A stretch of DNA of 64,000 nucleotides, from the NCBI GenBank assembly GCA_036365145.1, contig JAEOAD010002231.1:4815501-4879500 (forward strand). The letters are read 5' to 3'. This DNA comes from Orientallactaga sibirica (lineage: Eukaryota; Chordata; Mammalia; Rodentia; Dipodidae). The notes beneath the pieces are model-generated. The model ran no database searches. It saw nothing but the letters and a program-made list of their open reading frames with translations, and was not told the origin of the DNA. Shown piece after piece: positions 10,961 through 21,660 of the stretch (positions within the stretch are counted from its first letter, which is position 1; the number at the start of each line of letters is the position of its first letter). The position numbers were made by a program, and so were the translations under genes.

Positions 10961-12284
10961 TTTTACTTTGTTTCATTGTGATGCCCTCTTACATTTTTTT
11001 TCATATTTAGCTCTTCTTCATTAAAAGGCCTAGTATTAATTTTACATTAATTGGAATACATACAATGCATCTGAAAGATGTATCTATATTTTTCACTCAT
11101 TATAACAATTGGTTTTTCTCACTAAGTGTGAATACAGCAGTACTTAACTCTTCCTTATTTTAAAGCACTTTATGGATTGCATTTGCTCATTCATCATCTC
11201 ATTTTATTCTCACAACATCCTGTGAAGTAGAATGTATGAGACATCACTTTCCAATGTGTACCTGTATAAGAGAATGTGACTCTATGCTTTGGGGGAATTT
11301 TATTTTGATTTATTACATACTTTGCTAATGCAAAAACAACTGAAGTAGCCTTCTATTCCTAACATCCTAACTGCAGATGGCTTTCAATAAATTTTTATAA
11401 AACAAAATATAGATAAATTCTGTTTTTAAAGAGCATTAGAGGACCAAGAATAGAAACAATTTTATTTAGGGGAAATAGAGAACACTTCATAATTTTTGTT
11501 AGTTTTCTGGATTATTATGCATTTGTCTTTCTCATTTTTAAATTATTCAAAGTAGATTAAAGTTTCTTTAATTTAGAAATTATCTATTAAGCAACTGCTG
11601 TCTTGTTGGTTTTCACAGTAATGTTTGCTCCATTTTTTTGATAATATTTACCAATCTATAACCTGTCTCTTTAAGATGTGTAACCAGGGCAAAGAGCAAA
11701 GACTCTGCAATATTCTTTATAATTTCATGGGGTCTTCTGAGGAAATGTGCCAATTTTATGGGGACTCGTAGGGAAAAATTTTGATTTCATGTGGATTCGA
11801 GTGAAAAGGTAAATTTCATGGGATTTCTAAAAATGGCTGAATTTCTCAGGATCCATGAAATCTATGACAGCCATGAAGAAAATGGACTGCACTTGTCATA
11901 GGGTAAATTTCAGTGCAGTTTGTAAAACTTTTTTTTCTTACCCACCTGCTATGACGTACACTGTACACTTTGACTGTTTGCTTTCTCTTTGATGGCTGTG
12001 CTTAATAGAGATAGCATTTTACCTACTTCACAACAAATAGAGAAATGGGGGGGGTTATGATGTGTTACGATAATATATGATATGCTCTCTAGCCACCCGT
12101 GACTTAAGTGGACTTGATATTGAAGGCCTGATCAGTGTGGTAGTACCTGGAATGTAGATGGTATAATCAGAGAATGGGAGAAGGGGTGTCCCTCTCATAG
12201 TCTTTGTCTCCATAGGGTAATAGGTGGGTAGGTTTTGTGGAGACCTTAGTTATTATTGTGCTTCTCCAAGCTTTAAATATATAC
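10961..12284. other. Unique AT-rich sequence with a short MIR fragment and a ~30-bp periodic motif
   Basis: There is a MIR-like trace at 11150-11260 (see the separate entry). At 11722-11850 five variants of ATTTCATGGGG recur at 28-31 bp intervals. No gene recognised. Confidence 0.5.
11150..11260 (-). mobile_element. MIR fragment
   Basis: AAAGCACTTTATGGATTGCA, CATCATCTCATTTTATTCTC, and CACAACATCCTGTGAAGTAG match the minus-strand MIR right portion. Confidence 0.65.
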
Positions 12285-12450
12285 AACAGAGTCCTTGGGT
12301 ACAGATGTTAAAAATTCAGGAGGCTTGTACTCACCCAAACCAACTGATCCAGTCTCTTAGAAGGTAGGATTTGGTATTCTATCTTTGTAGTTTAATGCCC
12401 TTAGTAGTTTTAATTCTGATGTACCCTTCAGTTGAGAGACACTACTTGTT
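12285..12450. mobile_element. Possible MER5-type hAT-Charlie DNA transposon remnant
   Basis: The order AAACCAACTGATCCAGTCTC, then TTTTAATTCTGATGTACCC and TCAGTTGAGAGACACT resembles one half of the palindromic MER5 element, ending in a CAGnGTTGAGAACCACTG-like terminus. Diverged. Confidence 0.45.
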
Positions 12451-12765
12451 CAAATCCACTTTTCTTCCCCAATGCTAACTATTTACTACAATGCCTGAAG
12501 GTGTCTAATAAATCTTCCATGTTCTCTTTAAAACTCAGGTCAAGTCCAATCAGTTGGTCTGGTGATTGGAATAGGGCTGTGTTATAGAGAAAGCTGAGAT
12601 GAAAAGATATGCAAGCCAGTTGTGAAGTTTGGGCCCACGGATGTACTGTGAATATAATACCTACAAGTAGCTAATACAAATATCCTATTGGTGACAGTGT
12701 TTCCATGCGTTTTCCTCCTGAAATAATGAAAAACTTTAACAAAAATTTTTGTAAAAATTATTTTC

Positions 12766-12979
12766 TTAATTTTTTTTCATTTTATTTATTTGCAAGAAGA
12801 ATGAGAGAAGAGAGGCAGACAGAAAGAGAATGGGCACATCAGGACCTCTAGCCACTGCAAATGAACTCCAGATGCATGTACCCCTTGTGGATCTGGCTTA
12901 TGTGGGTCTTGGAGAATCGAACCGGGATTCTTTGGCTTTGCAGACCAATGCCTTAACCGCTAAGCCATCTCTCCAGCCC
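12766..12979 (-). mobile_element. tRNA-derived SINE (first of a triple)
   Basis: T-rich end, CCTCTAGCCACTGCAAATGA, GGAGAATCGAACCGGGATTC (B-box region) and TTAACCGCTAAGCCATCTCT. AAATTATTTT flanks it on both sides. The next two SINEs follow within a few bases in the same orientation. Confidence 0.92.
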
Positions 12980-12989
12980 TATAAATTAT

Positions 12990-13196
12990 TTTTATATATT
13001 TATTAGAGAATAAGGAAGAAGGAGGAAGAGAGAGAGATAGAGAATGGGTGTGCCAGGGTCTCTAGCCACTGCAAATGCATTCCAGATGCATACACCACTT
13101 TGTGCATCAGGCTTACATGGGACCTAGGGACTTGAACCTGGGTCCTTAGGCTTTTCAGGGAAATACCTTAACTGCTAAGCTATCTCTCCAGTCCCT
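12990..13196 (-). mobile_element. tRNA-derived SINE (second of a triple)
   Basis: GCCAGGGTCTCTAGCCACTG, GACTTGAACCTGGGTCCTTA and TTAACTGCTAAGCTATCTCT. Same orientation as its neighbours. Confidence 0.92.
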
Positions 13197-13198
13197 GA

Positions 13199-13367
13199 TT
13201 TTTTTTTTTTTTTTTTTTTTTTTGTTTTTCAAGGTAGCATCTCACTGTAGTTCAGGCTGACCTGGAATTCACTATATATTTTCAGGGTGGCCTCAAACTC
13301 ATGACAAACCTCTTACCTCTGCCTCCCAAGTGCTGGGATTAAAGGAGAGTGCCACCACACCTAGCTC
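13199..13367 (-). mobile_element. B1-like SINE (third of a triple)
   Basis: A long T run at 13200-13223, then AGGCTGACCTGGAATTCACT and GTGCTGGGATTAAAGGAGAG, ending near CACACCTAGC. Confidence 0.92.
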
Positions 13368-13789
13368 CTGAAAATTTTTTTAACAAGGTCCTAATAAAAC
13401 AGAATATAATTTTACATATATTTTTATGATATCTGCACTTATGCACCCTTCAGTTCATATTCAAAGTAATGCATACTTTCTTTTAAAATATTTAAAATGG
13501 TGTTAGATTTTAATTCATATAGAGCTTTCTCATATACCCAAATGTCCAGTGGATATTGGAGGTAGTGTGGATACAAGCACACTCTTCCTTATTGTGAGGC
13601 CACAGGTATGAAAGATTTCTAGCAGGTATATGTCCTTGCCTACTAAATCATGATGCTTCCTCATTGTGCTGAGAGAACCTTCCCAGATTTTTCAAAATGT
13701 CTCCTGAGTTGGAATTTACTGCTGCTTCTTCATTGGCTTACTAAGCTATATTATATTCAGATATTTCCAGAAATGGAAACATGAATAGA

Positions 13790-14830
13790 TAATTTGTCTG
13801 CTTCAAGTCTTTCCATATCCTTCCATTTCTTTCAGCATAAAACTTCAACCACTTATATTAGCATGTAAAAAGCCTCCAGAGTCTGATTATTGTCACTCTA
13901 TTTTATTTATTATTGATTTTTTAAGTAGGGTCTCACTGTAGGCAAGGCTGACCCGGAACTCACTCTGTAGTTCCAGGCTGGCCTCAAACCCACAATGATC
14001 CTATTACGTCTGCCTCCCCAGTGCTGGGATTAAAGGAGTACTCCCCTATGACATCCGGCCTACCAATGGCTGCAGGCTTACTGGTTTAAACACTGGGCTG
14101 CTTTATGTAAACCTGTCTTTAGAGGTGTATTTCACTCTTCTTAGAATCTGATTTCACTTTGCTCATCCAAAATTTAAGAAGCAGTTTGAGAATCTGGGAA
14201 GTTTGATTATGTTGTTTCTCTTTTCTGCTTTCCTAACAGTTCCCAGGCCTGCACTATTACCAAAGTATTGTTGTATTCAACCTATGAAAGAACTTGGATT
14301 CCTTTTTCCAATGTCTATATTTTTCATCATGGTGTACAAAATCTTTAAGACATGCTCCTGTATATCTTCCTAGCGCCACAGATTATGATTTCCGCTGACA
14401 CACAGTATTTCAACATTGCAACTCTGAGACATGCACATATTCATCAGTTAACCTGTCATCTTGGGCATGCCCAAAATGTTATTTCTTAATTTCATCACTT
14501 ACATGACCCCTGCTCATTCTACAGGACTCTGAATATCAGCTTAATTGAGAATATATTGGGTATATATCAGGTATTGTGATTGTTAGTGAGGTTGGCAAAA
14601 TGGTGGAGACTGGGTCTTTGTTTATATGGACACAGTAATCCAGTTATAAATCTTCCCTCTCCCCTGAGGCTGGATTAAAAACCTTGGCTCTGCCAAATCT
14701 CCATTACAGCATTTATCCCACAGCATTGTATTATGGGCTGTAAGCTTCTTGATGAAAGTCAGTGAGCCATCTCTTTTTGTGTGTTCAGCATCTGGCATAG
14801 TTCTACACTTACAGTAGGCACTTAAATAGT
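13790..14830 (+). mobile_element. Decayed L2 LINE, interrupted by a B1 SINE
   Basis: AGCATAAAACTTCAACCACT and AAAAGCCTCCAGAGTCTGAT resemble the L2 'AAAGTCCAAACTCC...TTCAAGGCCC' block. 14735-14830 (GGGCTGTAAGCTTCTTGATG, then CAGCATCTGGCATAG and TAGGCACTTAAATAG) resembles the L2 3' end. The B1 copy at 13905-14061 interrupts it. The middle is poorly preserved. Confidence 0.5.
13905..14061 (-). mobile_element. B1-like SINE
   Basis: TAGGGTCTCACTGTAGGCAA, AGGCTGACCCGGAACTCACT and GTGCTGGGATTAAAGGAGTA, ending CATCCGGCC. It lies within L2-derived sequence. Confidence 0.9.
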
Positions 14831-15279
14831 GAGTGCAAACCTGAAGAGTTCACCAACTGGTAAGATATCCAAAATCATATCTATTAGAAATGTCTGAAGG
14901 GTACTTTCTTCATACTTTGAGTTTAGATCATTATCTAGTACAGTATTTGGAAATATGTCCTCATTTATTTTCCATTTTCTTCCCCAATTCTCATAGATGT
15001 TTCTCTTGGTATCAGCCCCAGAGCTCTGACTTGGTATTCCTGCCCTCATCTACTCTAGAAAAGAGAGGCCCAGAGTGGAGAGTTAGCGTTTGCACAAATG
15101 TGCTTATATGGATCCTAGGTGTAAGTGAAGGGGTAAGCTAAGAGTCCTCCTCTAACCTCTGTAAGTTAGAGAGCAGAAAGGGAGTACTATATCTTCTTCA
15201 ATTTCTCTACTGTCTAGTTAATAATAATTAAAAGAAAAACAGAATGGCTGCCTGGAATTGAAGATTATGCATTTTCTTT
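14831..15279. other. Unique sequence, nothing recognised
   Basis: Two opposing open frames (14822-15049 minus, 14890-15141 plus) overlap. Neither has a recognisable domain, and I read both as chance. Confidence 0.5.
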
Positions 15280-15372
15280 TTAAAAAAATATTTTATTATT
15301 TATTTATTAATTTGGCAGACAGGGGGAGAGAGAGAAAGAGAGAGGGAAGATCAGGGCCTCCAGCCACTGCAA
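15280..15372 (-). mobile_element. Truncated tRNA-derived SINE, tail half only
   Basis: Keeps the T/A-rich tail, a GA-rich tract and AGGGCCTCCAGCCACTGCAA, then stops abruptly. The tRNA-like head is missing. A short B1-like scrap (TTTGAAGCCACCCTGACAC) follows immediately. Confidence 0.8.
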
Positions 15373-15611
15373 GTTTGAAGCCACCCTGACACTAGCAGGG
15401 TGGGGAATTGCATGCAAATGTTATCCTAGGCTAAAACAATCCTGCATAACTTGGGAGACAATAACAAGTTTCACCTACACTTTTGATAAATAAAGAAATT
15501 TATTAAAAAAAAAAGTGTAATTTAGGCTTCTTAGCTTAACTTTATAAGCAGATGTATAATTCTGTAAATGAGACAAACTGACAGTGGAATTCCTTATATT
15601 TTATTCTTATA

Positions 15612-15690
15612 TTTAAGCTGAGCAACACCTTCAATCCCAGAACTTGGGAGGCAGAGGTTGTTCGAGTTTCCAGCACCCTGACACTAGTAG
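15612..15690 (+). mobile_element. B1-like SINE fragment, degraded
   Basis: AGCTGAGCAACACCTTCAAT, CCAGAACTTGGGAGGCAGAG and GTTCGAGTTTCCAGCACCCTG follow the plus-strand B1 order with losses. The 14-mer CACCCTGACACTAG (15674-15687) also occurs at 15382-15395 and is itself B1 sequence. Confidence 0.6.
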
Positions 15691-15844
15691 TGAAGTAGTG
15701 AGAAAGTTCTTATAGAAACTAAACAAAAATTTATTGTGTGTGTAGTGGAAAGTTCATTTATTGTGTGTGCCATGCACCATAGTTCACCCATTGTAAGACA
15801 GAGGCTTTCTTTTTGCTTTACCCCTAGGAAGCCCAGACTAGCTA

Positions 15845-16018
15845 ACCTGTGAACTTCAGGATCCTGCTGAAGCTATCTCTCACTACCAAAGGTGCATTGG
15901 GATTACAGAAATATGCATCATTTTGTGTCTGGCTTTATGTGAGAGCTGGGGATTCAAATCCTGCCAGGCAGGCTTTCAGAAAAAGCACCTTTAATTGCTT
16001 AGACATCTCTACAGCCCT
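15845..16018 (-). mobile_element. B4-like composite SINE (tRNA head plus B1-like body)
   Basis: Left part (AGGATCCTGCTGAAG ... GCATTGGGATTACAG) is B1-like. The right part (TTTGTGTCTGGCTTTATGTG, GATTCAAATCCTGCC, TTTAATTGCTTAGACATCTC) is a minus-strand tRNA-like head. The arrangement resembles rodent B4 (ID head fused to B1), but independent insertion side by side is possible. Confidence 0.5.
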
Positions 16019-16225
16019 GCTGGATTTGTTCTCGATATACTCCTTGATGTCATTAAGTTTCTCAGTGCTTGCACACCAGTGGCTTTCCACAAACCCAGAC
16101 CTTACCTTTCAGTAAGTAAGTAGTGTTGGGAAAAATACCCAAAATGTTTTAAATATTTTAAGCAAATTTCTTTAAATTAGAGCTTAAAATCAGATTGGTG
16201 TCTTTAGATATATTTTAAACAAAGT

Positions 16226-16276
<51 letters not shown>

Positions 16277-17154
16277 AGCCATGTTATATTCAGTTGTAGT
16301 TCCCTTCCAAAGGGGTCCTGAGTTGAGTTTTAGAAAACATTTATTTCATATAGCTTCAAGTTTGTTGTGAATGTTGTTTTTTTCTTCCTTGTATAATTGC
16401 ATTCATTTTCTATTTTCCTTTAGAATATGGTCTCTATTGTTGCCAGCCTCTGGTACGAGTTTCACTATTGGATGTCAGGAATATTAAACCTATTCAACCA
16501 GATAATCAAAGAAGCTCATTTAAGCCCCTCCCCCTTGAGACATGACCATGGCACAGAGAGAAGCTTGGGGTTCCATTCCCCACCCCTGAAATGGTGGCAG
16601 GCTGAAGCCACACTTAGTGTTCATACAAGATTCATGATAATCCTGGGACTGGCTTGGCTCTGACACTGTATTAGATATGTGAAGATCCAAGCTGCTCTCT
16701 ACATAACTCAGGGCAGAATAGGGATTGCTTTGTAGACACCCTGGCTGTTTTAAAGTTTTCTTTTAACCCAGTGACTTTGAAATTTCTCAGTATATTTTTT
16801 TGTGTGTGAGTGAAAAGCGAGTCAGACAGAGGAGAGCTGATGTTCCCTAGGGGCAAATCGTGTTTCCCGCTCCTCTTTATACCAAAGTTTTCCTTGCATT
16901 TTATCTTATATCGTTTCCTACAAGCTAAAGATTTGAGCAGTTATTTTCTTACCAAATTTAAGGGAGGAATACTGCAAGGGCATGCACAATCTACTCCATC
17001 TTAAATGTTTCCTCAACATGTAGAAAGTAAATGAGGAAGTTTTCTTTAGCCTCTTACAATATGACCCATAAGCCTTTTCATTAGTTACCCAACCCCCAAA
17101 TCCCTGGATATTTGTGGAAAAACACTTGAGATCTTCACTTCACAAAACAATGGT
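16019..17154. other. Unique sequence plus a CA microsatellite
   Basis: Outside the (CA)n at 16229-16273 I recognise no repeat or gene. Frames at 16427-16663, 16671-16856 and 16810-17004 have no recognisable domains. Confidence 0.5.
16229..16273. repeat. (CA)n microsatellite
   Basis: About 22 uninterrupted CA units. It is not part of a recognisable SINE, so it stands alone and is likely length-polymorphic. Confidence 0.97.
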
Positions 17155-17380
17155 GGGCTGGAGAGATGGCTCTGTGGTTAAAGGCACCTGTTTGCTTGCA
17201 AAGCCTACATATCCTGCCTGGATTCAATTCCCTAGTAACCATGTAAACCCAGATGCATGAAGTGGCACATGCATCTGGAGTTTGTTTGCAGTGACAAGAT
17301 GCACTTGTGCTCCTGTATATTCACTCATCCATTCATTTTCTCACTCTCTCTCTCTCTGCTTGCAAATAATTTTTTTAAAA
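17155..17380 (+). mobile_element. tRNA-derived SINE
   Basis: GGGCTGGAGAGATGGCTCTG start, degenerate B box (GGATTCAATTCCC), GGAGTTTGTTTGCAGTGAC body, CT-rich tract at 17341-17358 and an A/T-rich tail. Confidence 0.9.
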
Positions 17381-18366
17381 ATGGTAAAACTCTGCTTTTA
17401 TAGTTGTAACTTTCATCAAGAACTAGCAGAAAGTACATTTTTCACTCCATATTGGTAGAGAGGAAAGTGAGAAAGAAGGAAATAGATTTTGCTATCCCCA
17501 AACCACTTGGATTCTTTACTGCATAATTTAATCACATTTACAAGTCCTAAGGACCAGGTCTTTCAAATGTAAGTTGAGGTGAGCAGGAATGGGCTCAGGA
17601 AGGTCAAGTGAGATGTTGAAAAAAAAAAAAAAATCACACAGCTACATAGTAAATCCAAAGTTCAAAATCGATCTTGTCTAGTTCCAAAGGCTACACTTTC
17701 TCCCTGGTACCTAATGCATCATAAATATAGGAGGAAGAGAAACAGAGGCACCTGGCCTAACAGGGAACAGTGAAGACTTATGTTTCATTTCTCTGGTTTC
17801 TGAACAACTTTTCCAAGAAATGGGAGTAGCATTACCATATTACAGTTTAGGGCTGTTAAATATACAAAATACTGGTAAAATTGTAACTAGTACCAGTACA
17901 AATCTTAGCATCTTCATGATTCTTTCTGAAACCCTGACAAGAAATTTTTGAGATTTCTCTTGCGTGTGGGTCTGAGTTAGCATTTCCTTGTTGGGACACC
18001 TGCTTCTCCACTCATTTGCTACACAGGGCATTGAAATGGATATGTAGATAAATGTTTTCAGAGAAATGGGAAATGAACAGCAATAGGTCAGATAGGGTAT
18101 TACATCTCCTGTACTAAAAAATGATAGATGAGGCAGTTAATAATATAATCCCATTAAAACATCTAATTAAACAACTCTTCACCCCATCAATGAAATGTAT
18201 AGGAAATAAATAAATCATGTTTTACTCATTATTCAGCTTTAATTTTTGGTCCACACTTTACTACTGATGCCAAGGTTAGCTGTCATATAGCTAAAAGATA
18301 TCTCTGTGGCAGAAGGCTACATTGGCACATTTCCATATTGACTTGATCATATATACTTGACTTATT
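17381..18366. other. Mostly unique sequence with a MIR trace
   Basis: A minus-strand MIR-like tail is visible at about 17600-17715 (AGGTCAAGTGAGATG, TCACACAGCTACATAGTAAA, CTAGTTCCAAAGGC), interrupted by an A14 run. The rest is unrecognised. Confidence 0.5.
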
Positions 18367-18378
18367 CTATTTTATTTT

Positions 18379-18411
18379 TATTTATTTATTTTAAAAAAAT
18401 GTTTATTTTTA

Positions 18412-18449
<38 letters not shown>

Positions 18450-18599
18450 TAGGCATGCCAGGGCCTCTAGCCACTGCAAACGAACTCCAGATACATGTGC
18501 CACTTTGTGCATCTGGTTCATGTGGGACCTGGAGAATCGAATCTGGATCCTTAGGCTTTGCAGGCAAGTGCCTTAACAGCTAAGTCATCTCTCCAGCCC
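18379..18599 (-). mobile_element. tRNA-derived SINE
   Basis: T/A-rich end, a (GA)n run at 18419-18444, GCCAGGGCCTCTAGCCACTG, GGAGAATCGAATCTGGATCC and a CATCTCTCCAGCCCC end. CTATTTTATTTT (18367-18378 and 18600-18611) is the likely target-site duplication. Confidence 0.95.
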
Positions 18600-18600
18600 C

Positions 18601-18641
18601 TATTTTATTTTATTTTATTTTATTTTATTTTATTTTATTAT
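18601..18641. repeat. (TTTTA)n pentanucleotide tract
   Basis: About eight TTTTA units lie between the tRNA-derived SINE and the next B1 and form that B1's degenerated tail. Confidence 0.9.
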
Positions 18642-18799
18642 TTATTGTTTTTTGGTTTTTCGAGGTAGGGTCTCACTCTAGCTCAGGCTGATCTGGAATT
18701 CACTATGTAGTCTCAGGGTGGCCTTGAACTCTCGGCGATCCTCCTACCTCTGCCTCCCGAGTGCTGGGATTAAAGGCGTGTGCCACTACACCCGGCCTA
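18642..18799 (-). mobile_element. B1-like SINE
   Basis: TCGAGGTAGGGTCTCACTCT, GAGTGCTGGGATTAAAGGCG and the CACTACACCCGGCC end. It is one of the better preserved copies and keeps CpGs, suggesting relative youth. Confidence 0.95.
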
Positions 18800-18814
18800 T
18801 TTTATTTTTAAATA

Positions 18815-19520
18815 AAATGAGCACAGAAAAGAATAGATTTGATTCTGATATTTTCATACGTTATTGTGGTGGGTTCTCTTCTACTGCTCCCTTATCCCTT
18901 GCTGGTGCCCTTCTACCCTAAGGAGTCTCTTCTTATCAACTTGCATTTCTAATATATTCTATTAATCTCCCCTCATCTCTTTCTTAGAAGCTATTTTTCC
19001 CATATACAGTCCCATTCTAGTTTTATCATCCACTCTTACACTACTGTAGAAATACATCCATATAAAAATAAGAAACTAGGGTTTACATGAGAGAGAACAT
19101 GTGGTATTTTTCTTTCTGAAACTGGATTCCTCAATGAATATAATAATTTCTATTTGTTCCTGAAAATTTCATTTTTAATAACTGTATAAAATTTCTTTTT
19201 GTGTATATATCACATTTTCATCATCCATTCATCTGTTGATGGACATCCAAGCTGATCCCGTTTCCTTGTTATCATGAATACAGCAGCAATGAACATGCAT
19301 GTGCACGTATCTCTGTGGTAGCACATATAGTCCTTTGGGTATATGTCCATGAGTGGTATTGCTGGATCATATGGTAGATCTATTTTTAATCTTTTGAGAA
19401 ATCTCCACGCTGATTTTCATAGTGGCTGTACCAGTTTACATTCCCACCAGCAGTGAATAAGGGTCCTGCTTTCCCTGAAGCCTCACTAGCATTTGTTGAC
19501 TTGATATTATTTTCTAATAG
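18815..19520 (-). mobile_element. Older L1 LINE, 3' UTR and ORF2 C-terminal part
   Basis: From about 19195 the minus strand reads like L1 ORF2 C-terminus (CATCCATTCATCTGTTGATG, GGATCATATGGTAGATCT, TTCCCACCAGCAGTGAATAA on the plus strand). 18815-19190 looks like an L1 3' UTR unrelated to that of the younger copies. Frames are broken. Confidence 0.75.
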
Positions 19521-19679
19521 AGGATTGTGTTCAGGGATCTTGAAAGGTTCCCAAGAAATTGACTCACATCCATGCATTCTAAGATTTCTCACTGTCAGCT
19601 ATTTCTAAGGAATCTTTTATAGGTTGCCTTTCCTTCTTACCTGTGTTACTTTCTGCAAGGATACAGAGTAATTTATTCA

Positions 19680-20035
19680 TAGAACGTGCCAGTTTTGAGC
19701 TTTTGCTTCATGTTAGGTACTATTTTAGGTACTGGAGGTAATAGCAATAAGGAAAACAGAGTTTGGTTTTAGTAGCTACTGTTTTAGTGGATGTGTGCAT
19801 ATGTGTTTGGTGAGGAACTGTTTGTTGTGTGTGGAAAGTGGAAAATAGATAACAAGCTAACACATGTAAAATATATAGAATGCTATGAATCAATGCCATT
19901 AATGATGCCTGTTATTAAAAGTGCTAAGGTATGGAGACAAAGGAACTGAGGAGATGATGTTGGCTCCTATTATACGTTGAATAGTGAAAGAAGGAAGCTC
20001 TGATAGGTTATTTTCTAAATAAAGGCAGGGATGTT
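19680..20035. mobile_element. Ancient mammalian dispersed repeat
   Basis: GTTAGGTACTATTTTAGGTACTG, then a GATAACAAGCTAACACATGT run, ATATATAGAATGCTATGAATC and AGTGCTAAGGTATGGAGA follow the block order of a long-known mammalian repeat that opens 'ATTGAGC...CTACTATGTGCCAGG'. I am not sure of its formal name. It is cut at the right by an LTR. Confidence 0.45.
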
Positions 20036-20040
20036 TAAAC

Positions 20041-20380
20041 TGTGTGGTAGTTTGTATATCCCTAACCAAGATTCAGATCTTTCTTATAGCTTGTAACTTG
20101 GATTTCTAGCTGCCTGGCTGGAAGAGATGTCACTGTGGGTGGATGCTGGGGTGTAACCCTAAAGTGTTACTGATTTTCTAGCCAAAGAGATATGCAGAGA
20201 AGTGTGAGCTCTGGGGTCTTGCTGCTGTGGGTTTTGTGCTTGCTTGGATCTATGAAAGGGGAAGGGCAGCTTCTTTTGCCATCCAGGAAATTCCTTTGGA
20301 TCTGTAAGCTTCAAATAAATTCTTTCCTCCCTTAAACTAGGTCTGCTTGGAAGTTCATCCCAGTAATGTGAACATTCATC
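20041..20380 (+). mobile_element. MaLR-type LTR
   Basis: GTGTGGTAGTTTGTATATCC start, GGATGCTGGGGTGTAACCC, then TCAAATAAATTCTTTCCTCC with an AATAAA-type signal and an end near CAGTAATGTGAACATTC. The layout is that of a solo LTR. Confidence 0.55.
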
Positions 20381-20552
20381 AGAATGTGCATGTGTACACT
20401 CATCAGAATCAGCCAAAAGGCCAATGTGTTTTGAAAATAAAGAAGAAGTAACTGGTAGGGCAAGCTAGAACCAGTCAGATTGTATAGAACCTTTGTGAAA
20501 ACTTTAATTTTTTTTGAGGCAAGTCCAACAGACTGGCCTCTTTTAAATGAGA

Positions 20553-20592
<40 letters not shown>

Positions 20593-20780
20593 ATTGATAT
20601 GCCAGGGTCTCTAGTTACTGAAGTTGAACTCCAGATGTGTGAACCACCTTATGCTCATGTGCAACCTTGCAAATGTGTCACTTTGTTTGTCTGGTTTATG
20701 TGGGATCTGGGGCATCAAACATGGGTTCTTTGGCTTCACAAGCAAGTGCCCCTTAACCATTAAGCTAACTCTCCAGTCCG
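20553..20780 (-). mobile_element. tRNA-derived SINE
   Basis: (GA)n at 20561-20587, GCCAGGGTCTCTAGTTACTG, a longer middle (TTATGCTCATGTGCAACC) and the head end CCATTAAGCTAACTCTCCAG. Confidence 0.9.
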
Positions 20781-21135
20781 AATTTGGATTATAAATATAT
20801 CCCAACCCACATAATGAAGGAGTGGTCACAGCCTGTGGCACTCCTAAGACATGGTGTAACCTGGTAGAAGGAAGTTAGGGCGTTGGGCTTGCTGGTGAAG
20901 TGGTGTCAGGACTCTGACCTGTTCTCCCTCTATCTTTCATTCTGATTCCCTGCTTGCATGTGTAGTCTGCTTAGTGTGTACTCCTGCCATATTGGCTGGC
21001 TGCATTCCAAAAGAAATGCAGCCAGCCAATAATGAGGAGAAACTTCTCAAACCATAAGCCAAAGTAAAACTTCCCTTATTATAAGTAATTGCTTCATCTT
21101 CAGTATTTGTCACAGCAATGCTAAGCTAACCCAGT
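20781..21135 (+). mobile_element. MaLR-type LTR containing a perfect hairpin
   Basis: Blocks GGATTATAAATATATCCC, CATGGTGTAACCTGGTAG, AACCATAAGCCAAAGTAAAA and TATTTGTCACAGCAATGCTAA follow rodent MaLR LTR order. 20990-21031 forms a perfect 17-bp inverted repeat with an 8-nt loop (see findings). Confidence 0.65.
20990..21031. repeat. Perfect inverted repeat (17-bp arms, 8-nt loop)
   Basis: The left arm 20990-21006 (TATTGGCTGGCTGCATT) is the exact reverse complement of the right arm 21015-21031. The loop is CCAAAAGA. It would form a stable hairpin in RNA or a cruciform in DNA. Each arm carries an ATTGG/CCAAT box. Confidence 0.97.
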
Positions 21136-21329
21136 CTTCTAGACTATGGCAAAGATTCCAGATTCCACTTGGAATGAAATGGGGCTCATTAGTCGACTTT
21201 GCAAAAGGAGTACTGTAGCTTCTGTGTCCAGACCAATCCTGCCCAACACTTACAAATCTTCATAAATGGGAAGTGGGCAAACCTAGATTGTGGTGAGTCA
21301 TATGAAGTAAGTTAATGCACATAAAGAAC

Positions 21330-21660
21330 TATTATATTAGTTACTCTATTCACCGAAATACCAGAGAGAGTAATTTAAAGAATGGAAGGCTGATTTTGGC
21401 TCAAGGTTTTGGAAGGCTCAACCCATGGCTGCGTGGATCCATGCACTTGGGCAGAACATGGAGGCAGGAGGCAAAGAAGGAGGAAGAGACAGGGACCACA
21501 TGTGACTCTCAAGATCATGTCCCTTGGTGCCTACATTCCCTGGTCACCCTCTTCTAAAGTTTCCAGAGTCTCCCAAAATAGAACCACCAGGTGTGGGATC
21601 AAGCATTCAAGCCCTGGTACTATGGGGGCATGTCATAGTCACATCAAAGAGCTGATCAGT
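21330..21660 (-). mobile_element. MaLR-type LTR, minus
   Basis: GATTTTGGCTCAAGGTTTTG, then AGAACATGGAGGCAGGAGGC and CTCAAGATCATGTCCC ... GCATGTCATAGTCACATC give the reverse-complement order of a MaLR LTR. The two overlapping frames here are not genes. Confidence 0.65.
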
